Notes under the pieces: model-generated | Told to the model about the DNA's origin: nothing | The model's database searches: none | The model's input: the letters and a program-made list of their open reading frames with translations, nothing else | Origin: Nocardioides sp. QY071 | GTDB lineage: Bacteria; Actinomycetota; Actinomycetes; Propionibacteriales; Nocardioidaceae | Length of the DNA: 64,000 nt | Reading direction: 5' to 3' | Assembly (NCBI RefSeq): GCF_029961765.1 | Contig: NZ_CP124681.1 | Coordinates: 744,001-808,000 of the forward strand | Program-made: the position numbers and the translations under genes | Shown: piece by piece, positions 35,091-43,515 of the stretch | How positions within the stretch are numbered: position 1 is the stretch's first letter | How the letters are laid out: each line of letters begins with the position of its first letter

Positions 35091-36347
35091 ATGGCACTGG
35101 AGAGCTCGCGTCTCGCCTTCGAGCGCACCCGGCGCAGCGTCGGAGGGGGAGTGGGGTCCGGCCTGCGTGCCTCGATGCGGCCGCATCCCCTCTTCGTGCG
35201 GGAGGCCCGGGGTGCCCATGTGTGGGACCTGGATGGGGACCGCTACGTCGACTACGTCATGGCGTGGGGGCCGCTCGTGCTCGGCCACGGAGATCCGCGC
35301 GTCGTCGAGGCGGTGCGTGATGTCGCAGACCGGATGCAGGTCGTCGGCACCGGCCACGAGCTCGAGTACCTCGCCGCTGAGGCGGTCCTCGACGCCGTAC
35401 CCCATGGCGAGCGGCTGCTGTGGAGCAACACCGGGACCGAGGCCGTCCAGGTCGCGCTGCGCCTGGCCCGGGCGGCGACCGGTCGCCGACGGGTGCTGAA
35501 GTTCGCCCGGAGCTACCACGGTTGGCACGACTCGGTGTACGCCGGGCTCGACGAGGCCGACAGCGACCGGCCGGCCGCGGTGGTGAGCAAGGGACAGTCG
35601 CCGAGCGCCTTGGACGATCTCGTGGTGGCGCGGTTCAACGACGTCGCGATGGCCGAGCGGATCCTCGCCGAAGCGGTGGAGCGGGACATCGCGGCGGTGC
35701 TCGTGGACCCGATCCTGAGCAATGGCGGTGTCGAGGCGCCCGGCCCCGACTTCCTGCCCACGCTGCGCACGCTGTGCGACCGGCACGGGGTCGTCCTGGT
35801 CTTCGACGAGGTGATCGCGGGCTTCCGGGTCGCCCGCGGCGGCTCCGCCGAGCGGTTCGGGGTGACGCCCGACCTGTCCGTCTTCGGCAAGGCGATGGCC
35901 GGCGGGCTCACGCAGAGCGCGGTGGTCGGCCGCGCCGGCCTCATCGACCAGGTGACCTCCGGGGTGGTCCACGCCGGAACCTTCAACGCCAATCCGCTGG
36001 CCCTGGCGGCCGTCGAGGCGACCATGCGCGCGCTGGACGAGCCCGGCCTCTACGAGGCGCTCGAGCGCGTCGCCGCCGACTTCGAGGTCAAGGTCGGAGC
36101 GGTCCTCGCCGCCCAGCCGGGCCGCGGCAGCCTGAACCGGGTCGGCTCTCTCCTGCAGTACGTGCCCGAAGGCGGGGGCACCGGCCTCCACGGGACCGGT
36201 GGCCACTGGGACGCGATCCTCGACGGGATGCTGCGTCGCGGCTTCCTGTTCATGCCGTCGGGCAAGGTCTTCCTCTCCACCGCCCACACCGCTTCCGACG
36301 TCGAGGCGACCGCCGAGGCGCTCGACAAGGTCCTCTGCGAGCTGTGA
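35091..36347 (+). CDS. Class III aminotransferase (glutamate-1-semialdehyde aminomutase-like)
   Basis: A 418-aa PLP enzyme. Seen: GLRASMRPHPLFVREARGAHVWD and DGDRYVDYVMAWGPLVLGH (N-terminal signature in outline), NTGTEAVQVALRLARA, KFARSYHGWHD, FDEVIAGFR with the cofactor Asp, and the Schiff-base Lys in VFGKAMAGG. The layout is closest to glutamate-1-semialdehyde 2,1-aminomutases and beta-amino acid aminotransferases. As it is far from heme genes and next to a dioxygenase and an amine dehydrogenase-like gene, a catabolic transaminase is more likely than hemL. Confidence 0.88.
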   Translation: MALESSRLAFERTRRSVGGGVGSGLRASMRPHPLFVREARGAHVWDLDGDRYVDYVMAWGPLVLGHGDPRVVEAVRDVADRMQVVGTGHELEYLAAEAVLDAVPHGERLLWSNTGTEAVQVALRLARAATGRRRVLKFARSYHGWHDSVYAGLDEADSDRPAAVVSKGQSPSALDDLVVARFNDVAMAERILAEAVERDIAAVLVDPILSNGGVEAPGPDFLPTLRTLCDRHGVVLVFDEVIAGFRVARGGSAERFGVTPDLSVFGKAMAGGLTQSAVVGRAGLIDQVTSGVVHAGTFNANPLALAAVEATMRALDEPGLYEALERVAADFEVKVGAVLAAQPGRGSLNRVGSLLQYVPEGGGTGLHGTGGHWDAILDGMLRRGFLFMPSGKVFLSTAHTASDVEATAEALDKVLCEL

Positions 36348-36381
36348 CCAACCCTCTCCTGTCCCGAGAAAGGACGAGCAC

Positions 36382-37290
36382 ATGACCACTCTGACCACCT
36401 TGGACGCCACGGCGCCGCTCGGCGAGGCGATCGCCGTCGTTGAGCGCGACGGCGGCGTCATCATCCGCGACTTCTTCGACAGTGCGACCCTCGCCGAGCT
36501 GCGCGCCGACATCGACGCCGCCATGGCCGCGACCCCGTGGGGCCAGGACGACTTCTCCGGGCACCGGACCAAGCGCCTGTACGGCGTCTTCCAACACACG
36601 CAGCACGCCGCGACCGCGGTGCGGCACCCGCACTACGCGGGCATCGCGAGCCACTTCCTGGAGGTCCCCCAGACGGGGTTCTTCGGAGAGGACATGCTCG
36701 AGCTGACGCCCAGCTACACCGTCGGCGTCAGCTCCATCATCGACATCCACCCGGGCGAGGGCCCCCAGCCGCTGCACCGTGACGACGGCGTGTGGCAGTG
36801 GCGGCACCCCGAGGGCTACCGCCAGGCCCGGGTGCAGGTCATGGTCGCGGTCACCGACTTCACCGCCGAGAACGGCGGCACCATGGTCGTGCCGGGCAGC
36901 CACCTGTGGGGTGACGACCGTGGCCCGCGGACCGACGAGGCCGTGCCGACCGTCATGAGCGCCGGCTCGGCGCTGATCTGGGTCGGCGGGACCTTCCACG
37001 GGGGCGGCACCAACACCTCCGACAGCAACCGCATCGGCCTGACGATCGGCCTCGACCTCGGTTTCCTGCGCCAGGAGGAGAACGCCTACCTCACCTACCC
37101 CGTCGAGGTCGTCAAGACGTTCGACGAGGACATCCAGCAGCTCCTCGGCTGGTCCGTGTGCGCTCCGGGCACCGGCTTCGTCGAGCACCAGGGCGTCATG
37201 GCCGACCCGATCTTCCTGCTCCAGGGTGAGGGTGCCGAGGTCACCAACTCGTTCGCGCAGTTCGACGACGCCCTCGCGCAGAAGGCCTGA
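36382..37290 (+). CDS. Phytanoyl-CoA dioxygenase (PhyH)-family Fe(II)/2-oxoglutarate oxygenase
   Basis: A 302-aa non-heme iron dioxygenase. Seen: N-terminal GGVIIRDFFDSATLAELR, the first two iron ligands in QPLHRDDG (H-x-D pattern as HRD), the third His in GGTFHGGGTN, and the 2-oxoglutarate-binding Arg in NRIGLTIG. It would hydroxylate an unactivated carbon using O2 and 2-oxoglutarate. The substrate is unknown, but the operon with an aminotransferase and a DAPDH-like dehydrogenase suggests an amino acid or amine. AAAGGA precedes the ATG at 36382. Confidence 0.9.
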   Translation: MTTLTTLDATAPLGEAIAVVERDGGVIIRDFFDSATLAELRADIDAAMAATPWGQDDFSGHRTKRLYGVFQHTQHAATAVRHPHYAGIASHFLEVPQTGFFGEDMLELTPSYTVGVSSIIDIHPGEGPQPLHRDDGVWQWRHPEGYRQARVQVMVAVTDFTAENGGTMVVPGSHLWGDDRGPRTDEAVPTVMSAGSALIWVGGTFHGGGTNTSDSNRIGLTIGLDLGFLRQEENAYLTYPVEVVKTFDEDIQQLLGWSVCAPGTGFVEHQGVMADPIFLLQGEGAEVTNSFAQFDDALAQKA

Positions 37291-37292
37291 GG

Positions 37293-38315
37293 GTGCCCAT
37301 CGCGGTGGCCGTCGTCGGCCTCGGCGCCACGGGTCTGGCGATCGTCGAGGCGCTGGCCGCCCGCCGGGACTGCCAGCTCGTCGGGGCGCTCGACATCCGG
37401 CCCGACCTCAACGGGGTGGAGCTGTCCTCGCTCGTCGCGGGTGCTCCCGGCGTACCGGTCGTGTCGTCGACCGACGACCTGCCGGCGGCCGATGTCGCCG
37501 TGGTCGCGACGTCGTCGTGGATCGCCGGCGTCGAGCCCGTCCTCGTCGCCCTGGTCCGGCGAGGGATGAACGTGGTCTCGATCTGTGAGGAGCTGCGTGA
37601 CCCGGCGGCGCGACACCCGGAGATCGTGGCCCGCCTGGACGCGGCCGCACGCGAGCACGGCGTCTCCGTCCTCGGCACCGGATGCAATCCCGGGATGCTC
37701 ATGGACACGCTTCCCATCGTCCTGAGCGGCCTGACCACAGAGGTGGAGCGGATCTCGGTGCGCCGGACTGCCGACATGCGCCGCTACGGCGCGATCCTCC
37801 AGAAGTTCGGCCTCGGCCTTCCTCCCGTCGAGTTCGACGAACGCAGGGCGGCGGGAGAGGTCATGGGGCACGTCGGGTTCGACCAGAGCATCACGGCGCT
37901 GGCCCGCGGACTCGAGTGGACCCTCGACGAGGTCGAGGTCGAACCGGTCGAGCGCGACCTCGTCGCCGCGGCGGACCGGGTGGCCGACCACGTGACCGTG
38001 GCCGCGGGCACCGTCGCCAGCGTGGTGCACCGGGCCCGGGGGACCCGGGCGGGCGGGGCCGTGATCGAGCTCGTCACGCGCTTCGGGATCTTCGAGCCCG
38101 AGGACGACGTGCCACGGGGTGACCTGCTCACGATCGTCGGCCGCGAGCAGACCATCACGCTCAGCGCGCCCGACGGGTACGAGAGCTTCGCGTCGACCGT
38201 GGCGATGGCGGCCAATGCGGTCTCCGGTCTGGTCGAGGCGGCACCCGGCTTCCGCACCCTGCTCGACCTCCCGGTCTCCGCGCTCGCCAGCAAGGGGGCG
38301 CGTCGGGTCGGGTGA
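37293..38315 (+). CDS. NAD(P)-dependent amine dehydrogenase-like protein (2,4-diaminopentanoate dehydrogenase family)
   Basis: A 340-aa protein with an N-terminal dihydrodipicolinate-reductase-like Rossmann fold (VAVVGLGATGLAIVEALA), a VVATSSW segment, GTGCNPGMLMDTLPI in the active-site region, and a C-terminal domain with SAPDGYESFASTVAMAANAV. This matches the 2,4-diaminopentanoate dehydrogenase family, which deaminates a diamino acid oxidatively. The GTG at 37293 follows the dioxygenase stop by 2 bp. A second diverged member is at 59159. The true substrate is not known. Confidence 0.8.
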   Translation: MPIAVAVVGLGATGLAIVEALAARRDCQLVGALDIRPDLNGVELSSLVAGAPGVPVVSSTDDLPAADVAVVATSSWIAGVEPVLVALVRRGMNVVSICEELRDPAARHPEIVARLDAAAREHGVSVLGTGCNPGMLMDTLPIVLSGLTTEVERISVRRTADMRRYGAILQKFGLGLPPVEFDERRAAGEVMGHVGFDQSITALARGLEWTLDEVEVEPVERDLVAAADRVADHVTVAAGTVASVVHRARGTRAGGAVIELVTRFGIFEPEDDVPRGDLLTIVGREQTITLSAPDGYESFASTVAMAANAVSGLVEAAPGFRTLLDLPVSALASKGARRVG

Positions 38316-38336
38316 CCCCTCACCAAGGCGCTGCTA

Positions 38337-38357
38337 TCGTCTGACTTGTTCATATGA
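38337..38357. promoter_or_regulatory. Regulon operator, site 4 (TetR autoregulation)
   Basis: Half-sites TCGTCTGA (38337-38344) and TCATATGA (38350-38357) are separated by CTTGT. It ends 22 bp before the GTG of the TetR gene, a classic autoregulation position. An outer CTGACT/AGTCAG dyad (38341-38346 and 38361-38366) surrounds the second half-site. Confidence 0.72.
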
Positions 38358-38379
38358 CCCAGTCAGGTTCGGAGGCACC

Positions 38380-38976
38380 GTGGCCCACATCCCCACCGAA
38401 GTCCGCCGCCAGCAGTTCATCGACGCCGCGATCGAGGTCATCGCCCGCGACGGCGTCGACGGTGCGACGACACGGAAGATCGCGCAGGAGGCGGGTGCGC
38501 CGCTGGCGACCCTCCACTACTGCTTCCAGACCAAGGAGAACCTGCTCTGGGCGGTCTTCGAGTACCTCGCAGACACCATCCGCACGGAGCTGGAGGAGCG
38601 CGTTCCCCAGGGGCAGAGCACCGCGTCCATCGCCGAACAGGTGCTGACCGAGACCCTCCGCGCCGCCATCGACCGCCCTTCGGCCAACCGGGCCCAGCTC
38701 GAGATCTGGCTGTGGGCCGAGCGCAACGACCAGGAGGTCGCGCTCCGTCTCTACGACATGTACGTCGAGGTGTGGCGCGAACAGCTGAAGGCTGCGAAGG
38801 CGCCCCTTCCCGACGACGAGATCGAGTCGTTGGCCCGGGTCGTCCTGGCCCTGGTCGACGGGCTCAACAACCAGCTGATCGCCCACGGCGACGAGAAGCT
38901 ACTCCGGCGTGAGATCGACACCGCCACTGCCATGCTCGCGGCCTACCTTGGCCGCCGCAGGCGCCGGTCGGCCTGA
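38380..38976 (+). CDS. TetR-family regulator, candidate repressor of the 21-bp operator regulon
   Basis: A 198-aa TetR protein. The N-terminal HTH is clear (VRRQQFIDAAIEVIARDGVDGATTRKIAQEAGAPLATLHYCFQTKENLL in outline, residues 8-56), with an all-helical C-terminal domain of the BetI-like type. GGAGG lies 4 bp before the GTG at 38380. Operator site 4 is in its own promoter, and copies stand before several catabolic operons on both sides. It is therefore the best candidate for the shared repressor; the ligand is probably a pathway substrate or CoA ester. The evidence is positional; the PucR and other TetR genes are rivals. Confidence 0.85.
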   Translation: MAHIPTEVRRQQFIDAAIEVIARDGVDGATTRKIAQEAGAPLATLHYCFQTKENLLWAVFEYLADTIRTELEERVPQGQSTASIAEQVLTETLRAAIDRPSANRAQLEIWLWAERNDQEVALRLYDMYVEVWREQLKAAKAPLPDDEIESLARVVLALVDGLNNQLIAHGDEKLLRREIDTATAMLAAYLGRRRRRSA

Positions 38977-39040
38977 CTCCTGCGCACCGCGTCGTGGTGG
39001 TGAACCTCTGATTGCGGATCCGCTCCGAGCGCGATTGTGG

Positions 39041-39061
39041 TCACACGTTCTGATCAGATGA
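39041..39061. promoter_or_regulatory. Regulon operator-like site 5 (intergenic, convergent genes)
   Basis: Half-sites TCACACGT (one mismatch) at 39041-39048 and TCAGATGA at 39054-39061 keep the 13-bp pitch. It lies in the 166-bp gap between the convergent ends of two TetR genes, where no promoter is expected. It may be a relic, an auxiliary site, or the promoter of an unseen transcript. Confidence 0.45.
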
Positions 39062-39142
39062 TCGCTTGTCGCATGTGCGGACAGTCGTCCTCGCCGTCTG
39101 GCTCGGACGTCGCCGGCAGGGCCTGACTGGAGCGGGTCGACG

Positions 39143-39748
39143 TCAGCGGGGGGCGCCGACCATCCGCAGCGCGAGCTCGGCGTAGTACGCCCCGACGTCC
39201 TCGGGGCTCCAGTCGCGCTCCTCGCGGTACCAGCGAGCGATGTCGATGCCGAGCGAGAGCAGCGCGGTCGTGGCCATGCGCGGGTCCGGGGTGTCGAAGG
39301 CGCCGCCCGCCACTCCCCGCTCGACCACGCCGCGCAGCTCGGCCGCGATCTCCCGGCGCAGGCGGAGGATCTCGGCGAGGTGCTCCTCGCTGAGCGAGGC
39401 GAGCTCGTAGTTCACGACGCGCGCCTCGGTGTTGGCCTGCGCGTGGTGGACGGCGAAGGCCCGGACCACCTCCGAGAGCTGGGTGACGGGATCCTCGCTG
39501 CCCGCCGTCGCACTACGCACCAGCTCGAGCGTGGCTTCGTGGCCGCGTCGCGAGATCTGGTGGAGCAGCTCCTCCTTCGAGCGGTGGTGCACGTAGACCG
39601 CAGCTGGGCTCATGCCGGCGGCGGCCGCGATGTCGCGCGTGCTCGTGGCATGGAAGCCCCGTTCCGCGAAGGCCGTCAGCGCGGCGTCGAGCAGGCGGCT
39701 GCGGGTCTGGTTCGCGTGCGGGCGGATCCCCGTGTCGGCGTCGGTCAT
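39143..39748 (-). CDS. TetR-family regulator of the beta-oxidation operon
   Basis: A 201-aa TetR protein: HTH at about 14-60 (AALTAFAERGFHATSTRDIAAAAGMSPAAVYVHHRSKEEL in outline), C-terminal domain with VVNYELASL and IDIARWYREE. It is divergent from the thiolase operon, with a near-perfect palindrome between them. ATG 39748 has AAGGA upstream; an in-frame upstream extension to 39793 is possible but has no ribosome site. It closely resembles the TetR at 63108-63734 (shared VVNYELA, ISRRGHE, GIDIARWYR-type runs), so the two may be duplicates regulating related operons. Confidence 0.88.
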   Translation of the reverse strand: MTDADTGIRPHANQTRSRLLDAALTAFAERGFHATSTRDIAAAAGMSPAAVYVHHRSKEELLHQISRRGHEATLELVRSATAGSEDPVTQLSEVVRAFAVHHAQANTEARVVNYELASLSEEHLAEILRLRREIAAELRGVVERGVAGGAFDTPDPRMATTALLSLGIDIARWYREERDWSPEDVGAYYAELALRMVGAPR

Positions 39749-39846
39749 CTCGTCCTTCCTCCGTCGCCCGAGGGCCGGTGTGACCGGCCCCACAGCCGGT
39801 TGCCCGTTGACGGCGCTCGTGATTCCCGTGCATGGTAGAGGTCAAC

Positions 39847-39870
39847 CTAACTAAGCGAGCGCTTAGTTAG
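39847..39870. promoter_or_regulatory. TetR operator palindrome of the thiolase operon
   Basis: Arms CTAACTAAGC (39847-39856) and GCTTAGTTAG (39861-39870) are exact inverted repeats around GAGC. It is 18 bp before the thiolase start and about 100 bp before the TetR start. The sequence is typical of actinobacterial TetR/FadR-like operators in fatty acid genes. Confidence 0.8.
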
Positions 39871-39888
39871 TTTTCCGAGGAGGAGCCC

Positions 39889-41103
39889 ATGCCCGAAGCC
39901 GTGATCGTCGCCACCGCCCGCTCGCCCATCGGGCGCGCCGGCAAGGGATCGCTCAAGGACATGCGCCCCGACGACCTGACCGTCCAGATGGTCCGCGCCG
40001 CCCTCGCCCGGGTGCCCGAGCTCGACCCCGCGCAGATCGACGACCTGATGCTCGGCGTCGGTCAGCCGGCCGGCGAGGCGGGCAACAACCTGGCCCGCGC
40101 GGTCGCGGTGTTCGCCGGCCTCGACGAGGTCCCCGGGGTGACGGTGAACCGTTACTGCTCCTCGAGCCTGCAGACCACCCGGATGGCGCTGCACGCCATC
40201 AAGGCCGGCGAGGGCGACGTCTTCGTCTCGGCCGGTGTCGAGACCGTGAGCCGCTACTCCAACGGCTGGTCCGACAACCCCGAGGGGCACAACCCCCTCG
40301 TCGCCGATGCGCAGGCCCGGACCGCGACCTTCGCGCAGGGTGGCCACACCTGGGTCGACCCCCGCACGCTCGGGACCCTGCCGGACCTCTACATCGCGAT
40401 GGGCCAGACCGCCGAGAACGTCGCGCAGGTCACCGGCATCACGCGTGCCGAGCAGGACGCCTTCGGCGCCCGCAGCCAGAACCTGGCCGAGAAGGCCATC
40501 GCCGACGGCTTCTGGGCGCGTGACATCACCCCGGTCACGCTGCCCGACGGCACCGTCGTCAGCGCGGACGACGGCCCTCGCGCCGGTGTCACCCTCGAGG
40601 CCGTCGCCGACCTCAAGCCGGTCTTCCGCCCCGACGGCACCGTCACCGCCGGCAACTGCTGCCCGCTCAACGACGGCGCCGCTGCCCTCGTGATCATGTC
40701 CGACACCAAGGCGCGCGAGCTCGGCCTCACCCCGCTCGCCCGGATCGTCTCGACCGGCGTCTCCGGCCTCTCGCCCGAGATCATGGGTCTCGGTCCGGTC
40801 GAGGCGTCGCGCCGCGCGCTCGCCCGTGCGGGCATGACGATCGACGACATCGACCTGGTCGAGATCAACGAGGCGTTCGCGGTCCAGGTGATCGGCTCGG
40901 CGCGCGAGCTGGGCATCGCCGAGGACCGGCTCAACGTCAACGGGGGTGCCATCGCCGTCGGCCACCCGTTCGGCATGACCGGTGCGCGGATCACGAGCAC
41001 GCTGATCAACTCGCTGCAGTGGCACGACAAGCAGTTCGGTCTCGAGACCATGTGTGTCGGCGGCGGGCAGGGCATGGCGATGGTCCTGGAGCGGCTCTCG
41101 TGA
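39889..41103 (+). CDS. Acetyl-CoA acetyltransferase / 3-ketoacyl-CoA thiolase
   Basis: A 404-aa thiolase. Seen: the acyl-accepting Cys in VNRYCSSSLQT (near residue 90), NEAFAVQ, GGAIAVGHPFGMTGAR with the catalytic His, and the C-terminal active Cys in CVGGGQG. It cleaves a 3-ketoacyl-CoA with CoA as the last step of beta-oxidation. GAGGAGG precedes ATG 39889. It heads an eight-gene operon, the next gene starting with a GTGA overlap. Confidence 0.95.
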   Translation: MPEAVIVATARSPIGRAGKGSLKDMRPDDLTVQMVRAALARVPELDPAQIDDLMLGVGQPAGEAGNNLARAVAVFAGLDEVPGVTVNRYCSSSLQTTRMALHAIKAGEGDVFVSAGVETVSRYSNGWSDNPEGHNPLVADAQARTATFAQGGHTWVDPRTLGTLPDLYIAMGQTAENVAQVTGITRAEQDAFGARSQNLAEKAIADGFWARDITPVTLPDGTVVSADDGPRAGVTLEAVADLKPVFRPDGTVTAGNCCPLNDGAAALVIMSDTKARELGLTPLARIVSTGVSGLSPEIMGLGPVEASRRALARAGMTIDDIDLVEINEAFAVQVIGSARELGIAEDRLNVNGGAIAVGHPFGMTGARITSTLINSLQWHDKQFGLETMCVGGGQGMAMVLERLS

Positions 41104-41879
41104 GCCTCGGCGTCGTCGTCACCGGGGCCGGGCACGGCATCGGCCGGGCGCTCGCCACGCGGATGAGCGCCGGGGGTGCGCGGGTCGTCGTCAACGACCT
41201 CGACGCCGAGGCCGCCGCCCGCGTCGCGGCCGAGATCGGCGGGTACGCCGCACCGGGAGACGCCGCCTCCCAGGACGGGGTGGCGGCGCTCGTCGAGACC
41301 GCTCGCGGTCAGCTGGGCGCCATCGACGTCTGGTTCGCCAACGCCGGCATCGACTGGGGCCACGGCCTGGACGCACCCGAGTCGGACTGGGCCGCCTGCC
41401 TCGAGGTCAACGCGCTCGCCCACGTCCGGGCGGCCCGACTCCTGGTTCCCGACTGGGTGGAGCGCGGGTCCGGACGCTTCGTGGTCACCGCGTCGGCAGC
41501 CGGCCTCCTCACGCTGCTCGGCAGCCCGACGTACTCGGTCAGCAAGCACGCCGCCGTGGCGTTCGCGGAATGGCTCTCCGCGACGTACCGCCACCGCGGT
41601 GTCGTGGTGCAGGCGATCTGCCCGCAGGGAGTCAGGACCCGGATGCTCGCGAATGCGGGTGCCCTCGAGGAGGTCCTCAGCCACGACCGCGCCCTGGAGC
41701 CCGAGGAGGTCGCCGAGGCGATGTGGCAGGCGATGGCGGACGACCGGTTCCTGGTCCTGCCGCACCCCGAGGTCGCCGACTACTACGCCCTGCGCGCCAC
41801 ACAGCCCGACCGCTGGCTGGACGGCATGAACCGGTTGCAGCGCGTCATCGAGGAGCACGAGGAAGGAGCAAGCCGATGA
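41100..41879 (+). CDS. Short-chain dehydrogenase/reductase
   Basis: A 259-aa SDR: TGAGHGIGRALA at the N-terminus, NDLDAE after strand two (NAD preference), FANAG, catalytic Ser in VTASAAG, and YSVSKHA (YxxxK near 148). It could act as a 3-hydroxyacyl-CoA dehydrogenase in this operon or on a ring hydroxyl. The C-terminus has no VDGG motif but an extended tail ending EEHEEGASR. The GTG at 41100 overlaps the thiolase stop and its own stop overlaps the next ATG. Confidence 0.87.
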   Translation: MSLGVVVTGAGHGIGRALATRMSAGGARVVVNDLDAEAAARVAAEIGGYAAPGDAASQDGVAALVETARGQLGAIDVWFANAGIDWGHGLDAPESDWAACLEVNALAHVRAARLLVPDWVERGSGRFVVTASAAGLLTLLGSPTYSVSKHAAVAFAEWLSATYRHRGVVVQAICPQGVRTRMLANAGALEEVLSHDRALEPEEVAEAMWQAMADDRFLVLPHPEVADYYALRATQPDRWLDGMNRLQRVIEEHEEGASR

Positions 41880-42859
41880 AGGCGTGGCACGTCGCCGAGC
41901 TCGGCGAGCCCAAGGACGTCCTCGCGCTGGTGGAGGTCGCCGATCCCGTGCCGGGCGCGGGTCAGCTGGTCGTGAAGGTGCTGGCGTCGCCGGCGAACTT
42001 CCCCGACGTGCTGATGTGCCGGGGTCTCTACCAGGTCCGCCCGGAGCTCCCGTTCACCCCGGGCGTCGAGCTGTGCGGAGAGGTGGTCGCGCTCGGAGCG
42101 GGCGTCACCGGCTTCGCCGTGGGCGAGCGGGTGGTCGGTGGCTCGGTGCTGCCGTACGGCGGCTTCGGTGAGCTCGCGCTGATGGACGCCGCCACGACGT
42201 TCCCGGCCCCGCCCGAGCTGGACGACGCTCAGGCCTCATCGCTCTACATCGGCTACCAGACGGGCTGGTTCGGCCTGCACCGCCGGGCCGGCCTCCGGGC
42301 GGGGGAGACGCTGCTGGTGCACGCGGCTGCCGGCGGCGTCGGCAGCGCCGCCATCCAGCTCGGCAGGGCCGCCGGTGCGCGCGTCATCGGCGTGGTCGGC
42401 GGTCCGGAGAAGGCCGAGGTGGCCCGGGAGCTGGGCGCCGACGTGGTGATCGACCGGCGCGAGCAGGACTTCGTGGAGGTGGTCAAGGCCGAGACCGGTG
42501 GCCGAGGCGCGGACGTGGTCTACGACCCGGTCGGCGGCGAGACCTACACCCGCTCCACGAAGTGCATCGCCTTCGAGGGCCGGATCCTCGTGGTCGGCTT
42601 CGCCGGCGGGGAGATCCAGTCCGCGGCGCTCAACCACGCACTGGTGAAGAACTACTCGATCGTGGGTCTGCACTGGGGCTTGTACAACCGCTACGACCCG
42701 GCCGCGGTCGCCGAGTGCCATCGCGACCTGACCCGGCTGGCAGCGGACGGCGCCGTGCGGCCGCTGGTGAGCGAGCGGCTCGCCCTCGACGAGGTGGCCG
42801 GCGGCGTGCAGCGGCTCGCCGACGGCGTGACCGTCGGCCGGGTGGTGGTGCAGCCATGA
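41876..42859 (+). CDS. NADPH:quinone oxidoreductase-like MDR enzyme
   Basis: A 327-aa zinc-free medium-chain reductase. Seen: ASPANFPDVLMCRGLYQVRPELPF (quinone oxidoreductase start, in outline), GVELCGEVVALG, and the NADPH motif HAAAGGVGSAAIQLGRAAG. Enzymes of this group reduce quinones or enoyl/enone double bonds with NADPH. In a beta-oxidation operon it may act on an unsaturated CoA ester. It overlaps both neighbours by 4 bp. Confidence 0.9.
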   Translation: MKAWHVAELGEPKDVLALVEVADPVPGAGQLVVKVLASPANFPDVLMCRGLYQVRPELPFTPGVELCGEVVALGAGVTGFAVGERVVGGSVLPYGGFGELALMDAATTFPAPPELDDAQASSLYIGYQTGWFGLHRRAGLRAGETLLVHAAAGGVGSAAIQLGRAAGARVIGVVGGPEKAEVARELGADVVIDRREQDFVEVVKAETGGRGADVVYDPVGGETYTRSTKCIAFEGRILVVGFAGGEIQSAALNHALVKNYSIVGLHWGLYNRYDPAAVAECHRDLTRLAADGAVRPLVSERLALDEVAGGVQRLADGVTVGRVVVQP

Positions 42860-43515
42860 CCCGCTCGATCGACGCCGTGCTCTTCGACTACGGCGGCGTG
42901 CTGACCCTGCCGGTGCGCGACTCGATCGCGGCCTGGCTGGAGGCGGACGGCATCGACCCACGGTCGTTCTCGCGCACGCTCAAGGCCTGGCTGTCCCGCG
43001 ATGCCGCGGACGGCACGCCGATCCACCGGCTGGAGACAGGGGAGCTGCCGCCCCACGAGTTCGACGCACTGCTGGCCGCGGAGCTGAGGACCATCGACGG
43101 CCGCGCGCTCGTGCCCGAGGGGATGCTGCAGCGGATCTTCGCCGGGATGCGTCCCGACCAGGCGATGTTCGACCTGATCGACGACCTGCGCTCCGCGGGG
43201 GTCCGGGCCGGGCTGGTGTCGAACAGCTGGGGGAACACCTACCCCCGCGAGCGGATCGACGCCCTCCTCGACCCGGTCGTCATCTCGGGGGAGGTCGGAC
43301 TGCGCAAGCCCCACGCCGCCATCTTCGAGCTGGCCGTCGCGCGCCTCGGGCTGCCCGCCGGCCGGGTCCTCTTCATAGACGACGCCGAGCCCAACATCCT
43401 CGGCGCCCACGCCGTCGGGCTGCAGGGCCTCCTGCACACCGACGCCACGACCACCCGTGCCGCGCTCGCAGCGCTCATCCCCGACCTTCCCGTCACGAAT
43501 GGAGCCTCCGCATGA
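42856..43515 (+). CDS. HAD-superfamily hydrolase
   Basis: A 219-aa HAD phosphatase-like protein with all four motifs: FDYGGVL (motif I, nucleophile Asp; Tyr-Gly in place of the common DxDGT), VSNSWG (motif II), RKPHAAIF (motif III Lys) and FIDDAEPNILGA (motif IV). FDYGGVL is also seen in the N-domain of ACAD10/11, which phosphorylates-dehydrates 4-hydroxyacyl-CoAs together with an acyl-CoA dehydrogenase, an intriguing fit here. Substrate unproven. Coupled by ATGA overlaps to its neighbours. Confidence 0.85.
   Translation: MTRSIDAVLFDYGGVLTLPVRDSIAAWLEADGIDPRSFSRTLKAWLSRDAADGTPIHRLETGELPPHEFDALLAAELRTIDGRALVPEGMLQRIFAGMRPDQAMFDLIDDLRSAGVRAGLVSNSWGNTYPRERIDALLDPVVISGEVGLRKPHAAIFELAVARLGLPAGRVLFIDDAEPNILGAHAVGLQGLLHTDATTTRAALAALIPDLPVTNGASA

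Noticed and set aside
35091..36347. Assignment of the class III aminotransferase as hemL
   Set aside because: No heme genes are near and the operon is catabolic; the family resemblance alone is not specific.
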